Source: JBOIBN01 sp050739575
GTDB lineage: Bacteria > Pseudomonadota > Gammaproteobacteria > JAKDMP01
Reading direction: 5' to 3'
Assembly: GCA_050739575.1 (NCBI GenBank)
Contig: JBOIBN010000008.1
Coordinates: 1 to 50,013, forward strand
Length of the DNA stretch: 50,013 bases
The translations under genes were made by a program, and so were the position numbers. The first letter of the stretch is position 1, and each line of letters begins with the position of its first letter. Shown here one piece after another: positions 48,637-50,013 of this stretch. Under the pieces are notes generated by a model, which saw nothing but the letters and a program-made list of their open reading frames with translations, had not been told where the DNA came from and ran no database searches.

Positions 48637-49725
48637 TTACCAGCCGTCCGGCAAATCTGCCGGCGGTGCGGTCAAGTTGTCTTGCCCAAGTGGGTACTGA
48701 TAACCGACGGGACCTGCCGTCAGGTAAACGCCGAAGTCATCGGGGATCGGAACTTGCTTGATGCCCTGCCAGAAACCAGCGCGCAGCGTGGTCATTGCGG
48801 CAAAGGCTTGCAGTTGCCCGGCACCGTTGGCAATCGCCATGTAGCCCGTTTGCAACTGGGAAGCACTGGTGCCGGCTTTTTCCGCGGTCTCGGTCAGAGT
48901 CGCGGTTTTCGCAATGACGGGTTGCAACTCGGCCCGGATCTTGGTAAACAGGGCGCGTTCGGACGTCAGTTCGGCCGCGGCCAGTTGACGATGCTGCGCA
49001 ATCAGCGCCGGCACGCGGGCATTGATCCCGACTACACAGGACGGTACGGGCGCGCAATCCGTGGTATCGCCGCATTCCTTGATCTGCGGACAGGCTTTCA
49101 GAAGGGTCAGCAACTGCTTGTCCAGCGCCGCGTGGCGGCCGTCGTAATCGGCAACGATTTTGTCCAGATTCTTGCGTAAATCGGCTTCGATCGCGCCCAG
49201 TTGCTGGTCGCCTTCGCCGACCACGTAAGACGTAAGATTACCGCCCGCGCGCAGGCCCGCAGGATTGCTCATTTGGGTCTGCATCGCCTGCTGCTGCGCT
49301 GCAGCCATCTGCATGGCCATCTGGACCTTTTCGGCCTGCGTCATCGTAGCCATCCTCTGCTGCATCTGTTGGGCGTAGGCCGGGTCGCTTTGCATGCGCC
49401 CTGCATCGATCCCGAGGGTCGCAGCGGCAGGCTTCGCGGCAGCTTGATTCATGGCATTAAGTCCGGCCTGAAGGTCCGTGTGCGAGCGCAGCAGCGTCGG
49501 ATAAGTGAGTGCGAGATAAGCGTTGTTGGACTTGTTCCGGGCCGCGACGACGCTCGCGCCGGCTTGCGCAAGGGACGCAGGCGGTGCCGGCACCTGATCG
49601 AACAAGGCCTGCCATTGCACGGCCTTCAAGACGTCCGCGGCTGCATAGAGCGCCACTGTCGAACAGCAAAACGCTACTATACCGACGAAGGCATAGGTCA
49701 GGTATCGCCGTGTTTGAAAACGCAT
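48637..49725 (-). CDS. Exported Met/Gln/Ala-rich protein of unknown function
   Basis: The ATG at 49725 is preceded by AAGGAGG and gives 362 residues. A signal peptide or anchor covers MRFQTRRYLTYAFVGIVAFCC to about residue 28. A central helical part rich in Met, Gln and Ala (QQMQQRMATMTQ, MAMQMAAAQQQAMQTQM) is followed by a short Cys cluster (CPQIKEC, CAPVPSCVV) with four or five Cys and then more helix. The C-terminal PVGYQYPLGQDNL region is not helical. Coiled-coil or assembly behaviour is inferred; I know no family. It follows a DUF3617 gene and leads the block of unknown exported proteins. Confidence 0.75.
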   Translation of the reverse strand: MRFQTRRYLTYAFVGIVAFCCSTVALYAAADVLKAVQWQALFDQVPAPPASLAQAGASVVAARNKSNNAYLALTYPTLLRSHTDLQAGLNAMNQAAAKPAAATLGIDAGRMQSDPAYAQQMQQRMATMTQAEKVQMAMQMAAAQQQAMQTQMSNPAGLRAGGNLTSYVVGEGDQQLGAIEADLRKNLDKIVADYDGRHAALDKQLLTLLKACPQIKECGDTTDCAPVPSCVVGINARVPALIAQHRQLAAAELTSERALFTKIRAELQPVIAKTATLTETAEKAGTSASQLQTGYMAIANGAGQLQAFAAMTTLRAGFWQGIKQVPIPDDFGVYLTAGPVGYQYPLGQDNLTAPPADLPDGW

Positions 49726-49822
49726 TGCCCTTTCCTCCTTTGAAGATGCCCTGGTTATCGGGTAGCGTCCCGACCGCACCGGTATTTCAACCGAACTCAC
49801 TCTTTTGAAAGCAGTGCGTTCC

Positions 49823-50013
49823 TTATCCTCCGCTGCCGGCCGCGGGCGCGGTGCAGTCACCTACGCGCTTGGCCGTATAGGTGTTCGTCATCTGCATGGG
49901 ATGTCCCTGCATGGAACCCGTCATGGCCATCGTGCCGTGATAGGCATCGCGCGAATCCAGGGTCGTGCTGCCATTCATATCCATGTTGCCCGCATTGCCG
50001 GTGCATTTCATAG
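49823..50013 (-). CDS. DUF3617-type periplasmic protein, N-terminus beyond the window
   Basis: The frame is open to the right edge and ends at TAA 49823-49825; 62 codons are seen. It reads CTGNAGNMDMNGSTTLDS, AYHGTMAMTG, then MQMTNTYTAKRVGDC, the typical end of DUF3617 proteins (Met/Thr-rich strands, final RxGDC). The family is exported and its role is not settled. It is 97 bases upstream of the 362-residue gene on the same strand. Confidence 0.75.
   Translation of the reverse strand, partial: MKCTGNAGNMDMNGSTTLDSRDAYHGTMAMTGSMQGHPMQMTNTYTAKRVGDCTAPAAGSGG

Overview
The window is about 50 kb of G+C-rich, gene-dense bacterial chromosome. I see no tRNA, rRNA, CRISPR array, transposase, integrase or phage gene. 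Gene content (tesA/ybbA/ybbP neighbourhood, YgeA racemase, MdtA/MdtB-type RND pump, DUF3617, TolB-TPR membrane protein, tricorn-like and prolyl-oligopeptidase hydrolases) points to a proteobacterium, most likely a gammaproteobacterium with a Xanthomonadales-like peptidase-rich lifestyle. That placement is inference from gene content only.

Layout. 1-2.1 kb: C-terminally cut FG-GAP secreted protein. 2.4-8.7 kb: housekeeping and catabolic genes (amino acid racemase, DUF1453 membrane protein, prolyl oligopeptidase, PspC protein, zinc alcohol dehydrogenase, class 3 lipase). 8.8-12.8 kb: a minus-strand stress group (ArsR regulator, aldo/keto reductase, beta-class GST, Atm1-type ABC exporter) that looks like a thiol/metal/electrophile detoxification set. 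12.9-18.6 kb: a three-gene fic-mod-res operon, a type III restriction-modification system with a Fic AMP-transferase-family gene translationally coupled in front of mod and an operator-like palindrome over its promoter. 18.7-25.9 kb: a block of secreted proteins (Kelch, FG-GAP, spondin domain) plus a small Cys-rich protein and an ECF sigma factor, bounded on both sides by copies of the 3' end of the neighbouring PLP decarboxylase gene. 25.9-30.8 kb: the intact decarboxylase and a tricorn-like protease. 31-34 kb: an MFS transporter broken by an in-frame amber codon and a TolB-like/TPR membrane protein. 34-38.9 kb: tesA diverging from ybbA-ybbP, then a lipoprotein of the predicted aminopeptidase family. 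39.1-43.4 kb: RND efflux adaptor and pump. 43.5-50 kb: seven consecutive minus-strand genes, nearly all for exported proteins, centred on an OmpA-domain protein with a four-fold internal repeat.

The strongest unusual signals are: (a) two separate cases in which the 3' end of a gene is present twice in direct orientation, flanking unrelated genes (prolyl oligopeptidase at 5.9/7.5 kb; PLP decarboxylase at 18.7/25.9 kb), a footprint like that of elements inserting at gene 3' ends; (b) the fic-mod-res operon with its palindromic promoter region and a low-G+C specificity segment inside mod; (c) the ECF-sigma-linked island of secreted repeat proteins that share one near-identical signal-peptide/ribosome-site leader; (d) the secreted OmpA-repeat cluster at the right end. 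All functions are read from motifs by eye; no database search was run.
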